Of a stretch of DNA of 64,000 nucleotides, positions 20,894-30,419 are shown one piece after another; the stretch's first letter is position 1, and every line of letters begins with the position of its first letter. This DNA is from Tricholoma matsutake (taxonomy: Eukaryota; Basidiomycota; Agaricomycetes; Agaricales; Tricholomataceae). The DNA lies in contig AP026548.1 in assembly GCA_026075535.2 (NCBI GenBank), positions 8,246,001-8,310,000 on the forward strand, read 5' to 3'. The notes under the pieces are model-generated. The model made no database searches. It was given only the letters and a program-made list of their open reading frames with translations, and had not been told where the DNA came from. Made by a program: the position numbers and the translations under genes.

Positions 20894-21210
20894 TGTTAGG
20901 ATTGATGGGCACCACAAACACCCTTTGTGTGTGTCGATCATTCTGGTATGCCACCCCCCTTTCTTTACTCATCTGACAAAGACCCTTTATCATAGAATTA
21001 CGTATATATTCCCTCTTACCTATACGTGCACCCTCAGTCACTTATACACAGTGCTGAGGGTGAGCCACTCTATTTTTTCTTTACACACGAACTATTACTG
21101 ATCGTACCGTAGTGTTATCTTAGGTATGATCTTATCAATACAGTCACCTATACACAGTGCTGAGGTCTAATCTGTGTTATCTTAGTCAATCTACGGTATT
21201 GATTCTAACA
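20894..21210 (+). mobile_element. 3' LTR of copia 2
   Basis: 317 bp, starting TGTTAGGATTG and ending GATTCTAACA, directly preceded by the purine tract GTGAGGAGGAG. It retains more CpG sites than the 5' LTR. The same tract adjoins the LTR of copia 3 at 61263, so the two elements are relatives. It lies about 490 bp upstream of the membrane-protein gene and could contribute a promoter or terminator there, but that is inference. Confidence 0.95.
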
Positions 21211-21610
21211 TACTTATATAAACGAGCAGTTTTGTAACTAGTAGGGTCGAGAATTCCGAGCCTATTAAACTGTCTATCGGGTGAACTTGAAACTTCGTGT
21301 GCTAGAACCGTGACCGGTCACGCTTGTATCACAAAAAGGCCTCGGAACCCGCCTTTACGACGAACACCCCCACTGAGTCATAATGATCGGTATCGGTTGC
21401 AAGACCATCATTTGTTTTACTTAAGCTGTGTTGAGTTGACAAGCTCACTGGAGTCATGACAATCGTGACTTTACTTGTGTTGAAAGTGAGGCGACGTATT
21501 GGACGACACCGACGCCGACACCGAACAATGGCAGTGGCATAGCCACGATTATTTATAATACCGATACTTAGTTACCGATTTAGTTTACTGGGCAGTGCCC
21601 CGACGTTTAG

Positions 21611-21618
21611 TATAAATA
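21611..21618 (+). promoter_or_regulatory. Candidate TATA box of the membrane-protein gene
   Basis: TATAAATA lies 90 bp before the first ATG at 21701, a plausible distance for a fungal gene with a short 5' leader. An alternative TATATAAA is near 21215, at the copia 2 target site. Neither is tested. Confidence 0.4.
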
Positions 21619-21700
21619 TTCATTGTAAATACTTTATTAAATCTAACGAAGTGTTTTCTACTACATCGAGTCCTCAATTCTCTACAACTTGAACTTCTCA

Positions 21701-23890
21701 ATGGACAATGAGCACCATCAAAGTCAATTTGCTCGAAGATCTACGTCTGCATGGAACTCAGATATTATCCACGAACATGTTCCTCTTGTTGAGCTTTCCT
21801 CAGACCAACAGTCGACCAGTGAAGTTGACACTCACTCTTCAGAAGTCACCTTAGTTTATGGTGCTAGAACATCCATCCATCTCACAGCCTTGCTTCCAGG
21901 ACTGTTCGTTGCACTCTCCAGTGCTGGACTTGCCACTGCTCTGTTGGTTTGGCTCCTCACCAGGAGGGTGAGCGACCACATACCCGCCCAGGATCATTAC
22001 TTTACGAGGGCCCTCGTAGCAGTCGAGGGATCTTCAGGCCCCAAACTGGGTGATGATGGAACCGTGACCGCTGATACGACCATGTATGGTTTGGCAATTT
22101 CGTCCATGGCTGTAAGATTTCTTCGTGGTACATACTTCTCTCCAAAACATTGAATGATGTCCATCTAAATAGGGTGTGGTTATCTCGATTTCAACACCTT
22201 TTTTAGTTGGCGTGTTCGGTTATTGGATCGCTGCCACATGGCTTCGCGATCAGGAGCAACAACAGCTGCACCGATTGCCGACACCAGCTCAGTACGGTCT
22301 TCTGGTTCGCTTGTGCGGTTCAAGCAACTGGATGAGCGTGTATGAGACTACGCAATACCTGAGGCTCGGAATCACAAGGCCCAAAGTACCACCTAGTCTG
22401 CTGCTTACTTTTACGGTGCTCGTCGTGTCTTTGGTCTTGACTCATGGACTCGCGTACGTACCAGGTGTCCTACTAGTATCATACCAGCGATAAGACTGAG
22501 AACTCTTTGCAGGGTTGCAGATCTATGGCTTCATACTACGGCCAGGACGTTCTTGTACACCTCGTTAGCTCCGCTTTCGGTCAATGCTTTGCCACCCGTT
22601 GGTTCCAGGATCAATACGAACATCTGCCCTGGTCCGTTTATCGATAGTACCCTTGTCAATTACACCAGCTGTGCTCGCAAGATCTCAAAAGATCCATCGA
22701 ATTATGCTCAATTCCTCGACGAGGGATTGAAAGTCATCGGCAATACGAGTCGCAACGCGCAATCCGTATTTCTGGAAAACATTGCCATGCTTGTGCCCAT
22801 GTCGATCCCGACGGAGCTCAACAATGTTGTTCACAATACTTTTGGTTTGAACGCCGAATGCCAACCCGTTACCAACTGTGGTTTTGACAATGGAACATTT
22901 CTTTGTCCTTCCTTTAACCCACCTTACACCGGCCAGGGGGTTAACTCCATCAGCTCCGTGGATGAATATAATCTCACAGACAACTTCGTCCCTAACGGCA
23001 ACACAGGAACTTATGCGCTTGATTCAACTCTGAATCCAGGCGGCGTACGTATTATCCTTTCCGACGGCTTTAATAATTCACAGATCGAATTTGCCAATTT
23101 ACTTACAAAGTTACCACCCGGGTGGTATCGTCCGGACCCGCAAGCTCTCGGTGTCATTTACGTCTCTGTATGCCGTGTCACGGCATATAACATTTCTCTA
23201 TCATTTTCTTCCTCGGGTTCATCCGTGTCATATGTGCTAGCCGGTGACCCAGTATTGTCTAATTTCAATACCACATCTGCCCTTTTTACCGCTTTCGACA
23301 ACGTCTTTGGGAGCAGTCTTGCAAACTATCTTGCACTCGAATTGCAACCGTATTACAATGAATCCACTGATGCCTTTAATTCAAATATATCGAAAGCTAC
23401 CTCTATGGCAGCAATGGGTCTTGCCTCTCCCCTTTTTGAGCGGGAAAAGGCCCTCACCGGCCAGAGCGTTTCCACCCGAATCGCAAGCAGGTATCCTCTC
23501 GCACCACTGTGCACAGTGTTCGGGATCCTATACACATACGCATTGCTATCAATTCTCATCTGCATCTGCTCGAATAGGTTGTCTTCAAAGGAAGTTGTAG
23601 TCGATGATGCAAATCATGACCTAAAGGACAAACAAATGGGTAGTCGACCAGTGACTGCCGTCGAACTTGCGCAGTTGCGACTCGTGAATCCTCTTGCTGC
23701 CATTGCGGAGCGCTTTGCAGATGGATCGCCGCTGGTCGAGACGTCCGCATTGGACATATTCCATGAGCATCTGGATGCAGAACGCCTTGGGGTTGGCATC
23801 GTACCTACTGCCAGTAGGGTTAGTAATAATGGTTTACCTCGCAGCAGGCACAGTTTCCAAGTTGCCCCACTGCGGGAAGATATAACTTGA
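21701..23890 (+). CDS. Predicted four-pass membrane protein with glycosylated loop
   Basis: The model has three exons, 21701-22111, 22173-22453 and 22513-23890, joined by introns of 61 and 59 nt. The donors are GTAAGA and GTACGT, the acceptors AATAG and TGCAG, and all phases agree. The product is 689 residues. Hydrophobic segments lie at about 60-87, 139-160, 210-232 and 561-583. The loop between the third and fourth is about 330 residues, Cys-containing (NICPGPF, NYTSCARK, CQPVTNCGF) and rich in N-glycosylation sequons (NYT, NTS, NGT, NLT, NNS, NIS, NTT, NES), so it is probably extracellular or luminal. The tail from 584 is hydrophilic. I recognise the general layout from multicopy hypothetical proteins of mushrooms but cannot assign a function. 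The start is the first ATG in the open frame. It has no internal breaks, and CpG is visibly commoner than in the flanking transposons. Confidence 0.88.
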
Positions 23891-24117
23891 CATGGTATTG
23901 GCTTGAAGGAGGGGACTTGGAGGTAGATGAATGAGGCACGAGTGTAGTGTACCTTGAGTGTACCGAGGTTTTGCACGATAGGTGTTGTGATCAGGTGACA
24001 CCATGACACTTGTTCCTTCCTCGCAAGTTTCCTCTTCCTTCTTCCGTCTCTCACTTATTTCAGAATTAAGTTATTTTGCATCATACTTCGTTAATTCACA
24101 CTTTTTCATATTGGTTA

Positions 24118-24303
24118 TGTCGGATAACGCAGAAGAACAGAGTGGAAGCGTCACGCTCAGGGATGACAGCTCCAACAGTCACGAGTCTTACAACAGGCTA
24201 GAGGAAAGGGTCAAACCAGCAGGTGTATTGCGGGCTGCATCGAGCTTGGCTCTCGCTGAGTCGCTTGGTATCTTGGTACGAGGCACACTTTTGATAGATG
24301 CAT
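24118..24303 (+). pseudogene. Truncated gene start upstream of IR1 right arm
   Basis: An ATG at 24118 opens a 61-residue frame beginning MSDNAEEQSGSVTLRDD, ending at TAG 24301-24303, 46 bp before the IR1 junction. The upstream 110 bp are CT-rich as in many fungal 5' leaders. The soluble, Ser/Glu-rich start resembles the N-terminus of the preceding membrane protein in style, so it may be a tandem paralogue whose remainder was removed when the repeat arm arrived. That relationship is inference. Confidence 0.4.
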
Positions 24304-24348
24304 AGATGAAGTTTTGCAGCCCAACACCAAGGAAGGTCCAGCTTATCC

Positions 24349-24875
24349 AGTTCATGGTAGAACCATTGGATTCTCCGATCAGTGTTGCATCTTCTAGTGA
24401 TGATGACAACCCCAATGGCAATCGATCTTCATATGCATGTTGACCCCTGTGTTCCATCCCTCCTCCAGGCCAAAACATCAAAGCGGAGCCAACAGTGATT
24501 GATCTCACAGCTTCTGATGATGACAACAACACTGCTTCCACTGTCAGGCCATCCAAACATGGTCGCGCTCTCTCTTTACTCCCTTCCACACCTGACTCTT
24601 CTCATACCCAACATGTGGGGAGTGCATCAGCATCTGATGATGACAAGCCTACATGGCCATTGGACTTCTATGTCATTGACATCGTCAAAGGGTTTTCTGC
24701 ATGTATGAAAGCATCTCAGAAGTGCCAGAGCAAGGAAAATGTCTTTGTGAAGTGTTTTGGGGTTCCATTTCAGAGCTCAACATTCTACAGGCACCACTGG
24801 AAATGGAAGGGGGCTTCTGAAGCCTGTCATGATGATGCATTGAAGGTGGGGCATACATCGGCTGGATTATGGTAA
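24349..24875 (+). pseudogene. C-terminal fragment of the unrecognised gene (IR1 right copy)
   Basis: This mirrors 3517-4044. The frame 24495-24875 encodes MIDLTASDDDNN, a second DDD motif, WPLDFYVIDIVKGF, FVKCFGVPF and a terminal HTSAGLW. Only this 3' part was duplicated, so it has neither the upstream cysteine clusters nor a start. The copies differ by a few substitutions (for example KPTWP against KPRWP). Confidence 0.7.
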
Positions 24876-25070
24876 GCCTTTGTTCAGAGTAGTGAGAGAA
24901 ATGTGGTGGATGTTCAAATAAAGAAAACCAAGGTCAGAGTGGGAGCATAGAGTGTTCTGTTCCAACCGTCTCACTAGATTAGATGGTGTCACTATTTTAT
25001 TTCATTGTTGTGTAGTCCTTGCTCATGTACTTTTTTTTGGTGTCCCACTGTGTAATAGATATATACTGCC

Positions 25071-28000
25071 AAGTACTTTACACTCCCCCACCTATTCTGG
25101 TTGGATTCCAGTTTGTCCAGCCAGAATTTCTGGAATTTCTGGAATCCGGTGGAATTTTTTTTGTATGTAGTTTTCCCTATGCAGCACAATTCCAGTCGGA
25201 CTAGGATCCAATTTACACCCAGAATCCCTGGAATCTGACCAGACTCATCACAATCGGACTAACTGGAATGCATGGACTAACTGGAATAATCAGAATGCAC
25301 ATGCTTTCCCAAATAAAAGTTTCACATACAGTAAGAATTGAACACTCAACCTTGGGTCTACATGGGTTTACACACATAACAACACACTTAACCACTGATC
25401 TACCAAGTCTTTATTCCTATGTACATTTAATACCATTATTACCCTTTAATACCTTTATTACCCAATTAAGGGCATACACATAGCTGCATGCATTGCGTGA
25501 CATGTGACACATGACTGCCAGCTCACAACCACCACCACCGTTGTCAATGCTGCCTCCTCCTCCTCTCCACTCTACCACCACCACTGCGTGTGCACCCACC
25601 ACCAGCACTCCCACCCCCACTCCCACCATCACCGCCACCCTCAAACGAGCTGACTGGATGGAACACAGGCCCAAATGATGGCAACTGTTGTTTGGGCCAT
25701 GGATAAGTTCTTTTTTTCTTTTTTTTTGCTTTTTGTTTTATCAATCAACTAATTGTATTTTATTGCTTTTTAGGTTATATACTACTGGGGATGACCTGCC
25801 ACGATGAAAAATGCGCAACCCATGCCCATGCCCACCCGATCCCCTCCTCCCCATTCAAATGGGATGTGAGGCTGTTGACATGGGCTAGGAGGGTGCAGAG
25901 GGATGCCAGGAGACCCCAGAGGGGGGGTACCTGCCTAGCAAGCACCCACCAGCCTCTGTACTTGCACCACATCACACTGATGTGCCCAAACCCCCCTGTC
26001 CCCCCCCCAAAAAAAAAACAGAAATCCAAACAGGGGACAATGGCAACACCCACCCCCAGCCTCATGAGCAACTGCTTGTGGGGTGGATCATGGGTGGAAT
26101 GACAATGATGACAAGCCACCTACCCCCAGCCTCACGAGCAACTGCTCATGGGGTGGATCGTAGGTGGAATGACAGACAACACACCTAGCACAGTGGGGTC
26201 ACGTCCCCTCCCCCTCCCCTGCACTTCATGTGGGGAGGGATTTTTTTTGTACTTTTAATTATTTATTAGTATTGTGCCCCCCCTCCCCCATTTTGTGTGG
26301 GGGAGAGATTTTTTTCTTCATGTTTCTACCTCCCCCCTCATGTTCGGCGCAAGGGGTTAGCTTTTTATGTATATAAATAAAACTCCCTCTTGCATCTTGT
26401 GAGAGGGAGGATTTTTTGTTTATGTATGTAATCACAATCATCCCCACTCCCTCGCATTCAATGTGAGGGATGTGGTTAATTAAAATTTTTTGATCTTAAC
26501 TACTTTGAAAAAAATTAGAGTGTCATGAATAAACCTTATATTACTAACTAATAATTCTCCTGTGGCTCAACTGGTTAAGCACACATGTTTGGTTTGTCAT
26601 GTGATCACTCTAATCAAGATGTCTTGAGTTCAATCTTTACTCTGCACAAATATATTTTGTAGGCACTTTGACAACTTAAGACTTGAAATTTGACTATCCA
26701 TTAGGGTATATACTCTAAGTTGAGCATCTGGAGTAACCAGAATCAGGTCAGAATAACCGGAATAACTGGACTCCGATCGGAATAGGTGGGAGAGGGTAAA
26801 TTACAGATACTGCCCCAACCCATGTATTGTGTATTATAATGATTACAGTGTTGGATTCTTGTGAGGGTAGGGCCAGTTCTGTGGGGACCTCCCCTCCTTT
26901 GCAACCTTCTCCTTCATCATGTGGTTCCTTTGCAAGATCATCTCATCCAAGAAAAATGTATACACCACCGTTGTCAATGCTGCCACCTCCTCCTCTCCAC
27001 TCTACCACCACCACTGCATGCACACCCGCCACCAACACTCCCATGCCCACTCCCACCATCACCACCACCCTCAAACAAGCTGACTGGATGGAACACAGGC
27101 CCAAATGATGGCAACTGTTGTTTGGGCCATGGATAAGTTCTTTTTTTCTTTTTTTTTGCTTTTTGTTTTATCAATCAACTAATTGTATTTTATTGCTTTT
27201 TAGGTTATATACTACTGGGGATGACCTGCCACGATGAAAAATGCGCAACCCATGCCCACGCCCACCCAATCACCTCCTCCCCATTCAAATGGGATGTGAG
27301 GCTGTCGACATGGGCTAGGAGGGTGCAGAGGGATGCCAGGAGACCCCAGAGGGTTACCTCATGAGCAACCGCTTGTGGGGTGGATCGCAGGTGGAACAAC
27401 AACAATGACAAGCCACCCACCCCCAGCCTCATGAGCAACTTCTCATGGGGTGGAAGGTGGGTGGAATGACACCCAGGCGCAGGGATAGGAGATGACAATG
27501 CACCACCCACCCCGAGCCTCACAAGCAACTGCTTGTGGGGTGGATTGTGGGTGGAACAACAACAACAACAAGCCACCTACCCCCAGCCTCACAAGCAACT
27601 GCTCGTGGGGTGGATCATGGGTGGAATGACAAACAACACACCTAGCACAGCGGGGTTGCGTCCCCTCCCCCTCCCCCACACTTTGTGTGGGGAGGGATTT
27701 TTTTTGTACTTTTAATTATTTATTAGTATTGTGCCCCCCCTCCCCCATTTTGCGTGGGGGAGGGATTTTTTTCTTCATGTTTTTACCTCCCCCCTCACGT
27801 TCAGCGTGAGGGGTTAGCTTTTTATGTATATAAATAAAACTCCCTCTTGCATCTTGTGAGAGGGAGGATTTTTTGTTTATGTATGTAATCACAATCATCC
27901 CCACTCCCTCGCATTCAATGTGAGGGATGTGGTTAATTAAAATTTTTTGATCTTAACTACTTTGAAAAAAATTAGAGTGTCATGAATAAACCTTATATTA

Positions 28001-28283
28001 CTAACTAATAATTCTCCTGTGGCTCAACTGGTTAAGCACACATGTTTGGTTTGTCATGTGATCACTCTAATCAAGATGTCTTGAGTTCAATCCTTACTCT
28101 GCACAAATATATTTTGTAGGCACTTTCACAACTTAAGACTTGAAATTTGACTATCCATTAGGGTATATACTCTGAGTTGAGCATCTGGAGTAACTGGAAT
28201 CTGGTCAGAATAACTGGAATAACTGGACTCTGACTGGAATAACTGGACTCCAATCAGAATAGGTGGGGGAGGGTAAATTACAG
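25071..28283 (-). mobile_element. hAT-like non-autonomous element, IR1 right-arm copy, partly duplicated
   Basis: This is the inverted copy of the element at 854-3321 with the same ends and the same target duplication, here ATACTGCC at 25063-25070 and 28284-28291. It lacks the solo LTR. A 1.43-kb block including the hairpin array, tRNA-like segment A and the left terminus is present twice, so it now has two outer ends (near 26805 and 28283). Confidence 0.92.
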
Positions 28284-28439
28284 ATACTGCCCCAACCCAT
28301 GTATTGTGTATTATAATGATTACAGTGTTGGATTCTTGTGAGGATAGGGCCAGTTCTGTGGGGACCTCCCCTCCTTTGCAACCTTCTCCTTCATCATGCA
28401 GTTCCTTTGCAAGATCATCTCATCCAAGAAAAATGTATA
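25531..28439. repeat. 1.43-kb tandem duplication inside IR1 right arm
   Basis: Units 25531-26959 and 26960-28439 are direct copies; corresponding open frames are offset by 1430 bp. Each unit ends with about 155 bp of the flanking KDZ gene (CCCAACCCATGTATTGTG through AAAATGTATA), so the duplicated segment spans the element boundary. The junction at 26959/26960 joins GTATA to CACCACCG with only 1-2 bp of microhomology, suggesting end-joining or template switching rather than recombination between repeats. The left arm has one copy, so the event followed the inverted duplication or was reversed there. Confidence 0.9.
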
Positions 28440-30300
28440 CTTATCCATGAGCATCTCTGAACAAATTGAGTGGTAGCCTCCAAGTCACACATTCATCTGC
28501 TCTGCAATTGATGAGTTGAAAAACCAGCCCTGGTTGTCCTCAGAAATGAGCTCGGGATATGCAGCAGGGTTACAATTTCTTTGACAGAACAGATCAGTTT
28601 TGGAGTGCTTGCACTTGAAGTGAAAGACATCAACTGTCAGTCCTATATTGTCAAAGAAGGGATCTTTGCCATCCTGGACCATTCCTGCCAGTGTGCAGTT
28701 GGTGTCAAAGAAAATATGGTCCGACTTGATATTGAAAGGTGTGCTTGATCATTTCCTGCCGCTGAGTGAGCAAGGGATTCTACAGTATCAGGATTGCATC
28801 ACTTACAATAACACTTCCACCACCCTTGGCCCCATAAAATCTCTCCCATGCAACAATCATCCCACAAGGCATAACAATAATCTGTTCATTGTGTGTTCGC
28901 CTTCGACCAAACTTATAAGGGCAACCTTAGAGGCCACTTAATTAGTGGACTAGCACAAAGGGAAATCCAAAGTTAAAATTATGGTACATATTACAGGGAG
29001 TGAAGGTGCACCTAGCAAAGGGAAATCTGAAGAGAAAACTCTAAGGACCCCTTTGCCAATGCTCAGTATATGTGAAGATTGCAAATCAAATAATAGCCTT
29101 AAAATAGAAAAGATGGAAATAGGCAGATCAAGGCCACTGAATGACATCATTCCAAGGGGTAGATGTTGGAAAAGGTACTCTGCCTCTAAATATAAAACTG
29201 TCAACATGCACAAATGTGATAGAAAGGAAATTTAGTAATAAAATAAATAAAAATCATAGAAAATGAAGAATAGGAGGAAATGAAGTGAAGAAAAATATAG
29301 GACAAACATAAAAAATAGGAGAAACACATGGGGCACCCCCTAGTCCCCTTACAAAACTGACCCTGTATGCATTCTTTCTTCCCACCTGCCTGTGCACTGC
29401 CAACATCAAACTCCCCTGTCTCCTGATCTGCATCAATGAGCTCTGCAGTGTCGACATCTTCAGCAACTGCGTCATTGGGGTGGGCTACCTGGGCATGCTG
29501 TAAATGTTCCTTGAGCTGAAATTGAGCCTGTCCCTGTTTGCAGTGAATGTGTTCAGCCTCTTGATGACTTGAATCAGAACATGTGTGGTGGTCTGGAGTG
29601 ACAGGAGAGTCACAGCCAACAATTGCACAGATCAGATTCTGGGCGGCAACATTTGGACAGAAGCAATGTCAGTTGTTTTGGAGGGGGGTTTTACAATTAT
29701 GAACAGCACAGCAAGGACAGCCAACTGTAACACCATCGATGACCACAACCCAGACTTTTGTACCATCTTTGAAGACTTGCATACACTTATTACAGTAATG
29801 ACAGAGCTCAGGCTGCCCATACATGCAGAAATGAAGATTATGAGAACAGAGTGCAGCCATTAAGCAGTCCTTTTGTGCACCAGTATGAGGTACCTCAAGT
29901 AGCTTTGACTGGCCCTGACAGTCCTCTGGGAGTGCCAAGAGCACAAAGCCATCCCATACCTGCTTGGTAGTGACCATGAATCCAAAGGCCCAGTCACCTG
30001 TGGGGGCAGTGTCTGAAAGAGCATGGTTGTACATACATGCACAGTTGGTAGCCAATGTCCTGCAGAGGGTGAAAGTCAAGACTGATTTTTACAACAAGGT
30101 ATGGAAAAGAACGACACTAACATGAGTGTGATCCAGAGCTGTATGAGCTGCTTCTCGGCAAATTGATGCTCACTCCCTTGAATGATATCAGGAATCCCAT
30201 CATAATAAGTGTGGATGCCACCATGGAATCAGTAGTTGTGATGATAGTTTGTGTTGCATTCACTGTGAGACTGGTGGGGTATGGATTTCAGCCATTCAAG
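28284..30300 (-). pseudogene. KDZ-associated CxC5/CxC6 cysteine-cluster protein, broken
   Basis: Reading leftward, about 30300-30110 gives a block with YYDGIPDIIQGSEHQFAEKQ and LWITLMLVS. After an intron, 30079-29669 gives TNCACMYNHALS, VWDGFVLLALPEDC, YGQPELCHYCNKC and VWVVVIDGVTVGCPCCAVHNC, a Cys cluster typical of CxC6-type proteins found with KDZ transposases in mushrooms. An acidic linker (29475-29360) leads into the solo LTR. The C-terminal part with HNEQIIVMPCGM, VDVFHFKCKHSK and NSSIAEQMN follows at 28908-28300. Frameshifts and the LTR inactivate it. No KDZ transposase core (the DDE protein) is visible next to it. Confidence 0.78.
28914..29353 (-). mobile_element. Solo LTR of a Ty3 element, target duplication AAACT
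   Basis: 440 bp. On the minus strand it starts TGTAAGGGGACTAGG and ends GCCCTTATA. AAACT flanks both sides (28909-28913 and 29354-29358). Its relative at 49280-49694 directly follows a chromodomain integrase fragment, which identifies the family as a Ty3 chromovirus. It interrupts the KDZ-associated gene, whose coding sequence continues on both sides. Confidence 0.93.
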
Positions 30301-30419
30301 TAAGAAAATGGGAAATATCTAATGTAAATGGATGGATATATGGTGGATGAACTTGGGATGAATTTTCATACTGTAGATTTCAAACCTCAAATGGATGGAA
30401 TTCAGACATATTTTATTAC

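Larger units (their letters stand above)
15411..21210 (+). mobile_element. Ty1/copia element with both LTRs (copia 2), internally deleted
   Basis: LTRs at 15411-15735 and 20894-21210 are flanked by the 5-bp duplication TACTT (15406-15410, 21211-21215). The internal region holds Gag, protease and integrase, but goes from the end of the integrase core (about 20760) to the polypurine tract GGTGAGGAGGAG and the 3' LTR. Reverse transcriptase and RNase H are missing, so it could only have moved with help. A hAT-like element (17466-19777) is inserted in the pol frame. Confidence 0.95.
24349..29136 (-). repeat. Right arm of large inverted repeat IR1
   Basis: This is the reverse complement of 1-4044. 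It is longer because 25531-28439 contains a 1.43-kb tandem duplication that the left arm lacks, and it lacks the left arm's solo LTR. Its inner edge near 24349 abuts the truncated gene start at 24118-24303, so this copy looks like the newcomer. Homology continues to at least 29136, where the left arm leaves the window. The two arms enclose 20.3 kb. Confidence 0.95.

Noticed and set aside
15152..21700. Full Ty3 LTR split by copia 2, with its second half at 21216-21700
   Set aside because: The start is convincing but no end was found, and the later part has host-like CpG content. Only the first part is annotated.
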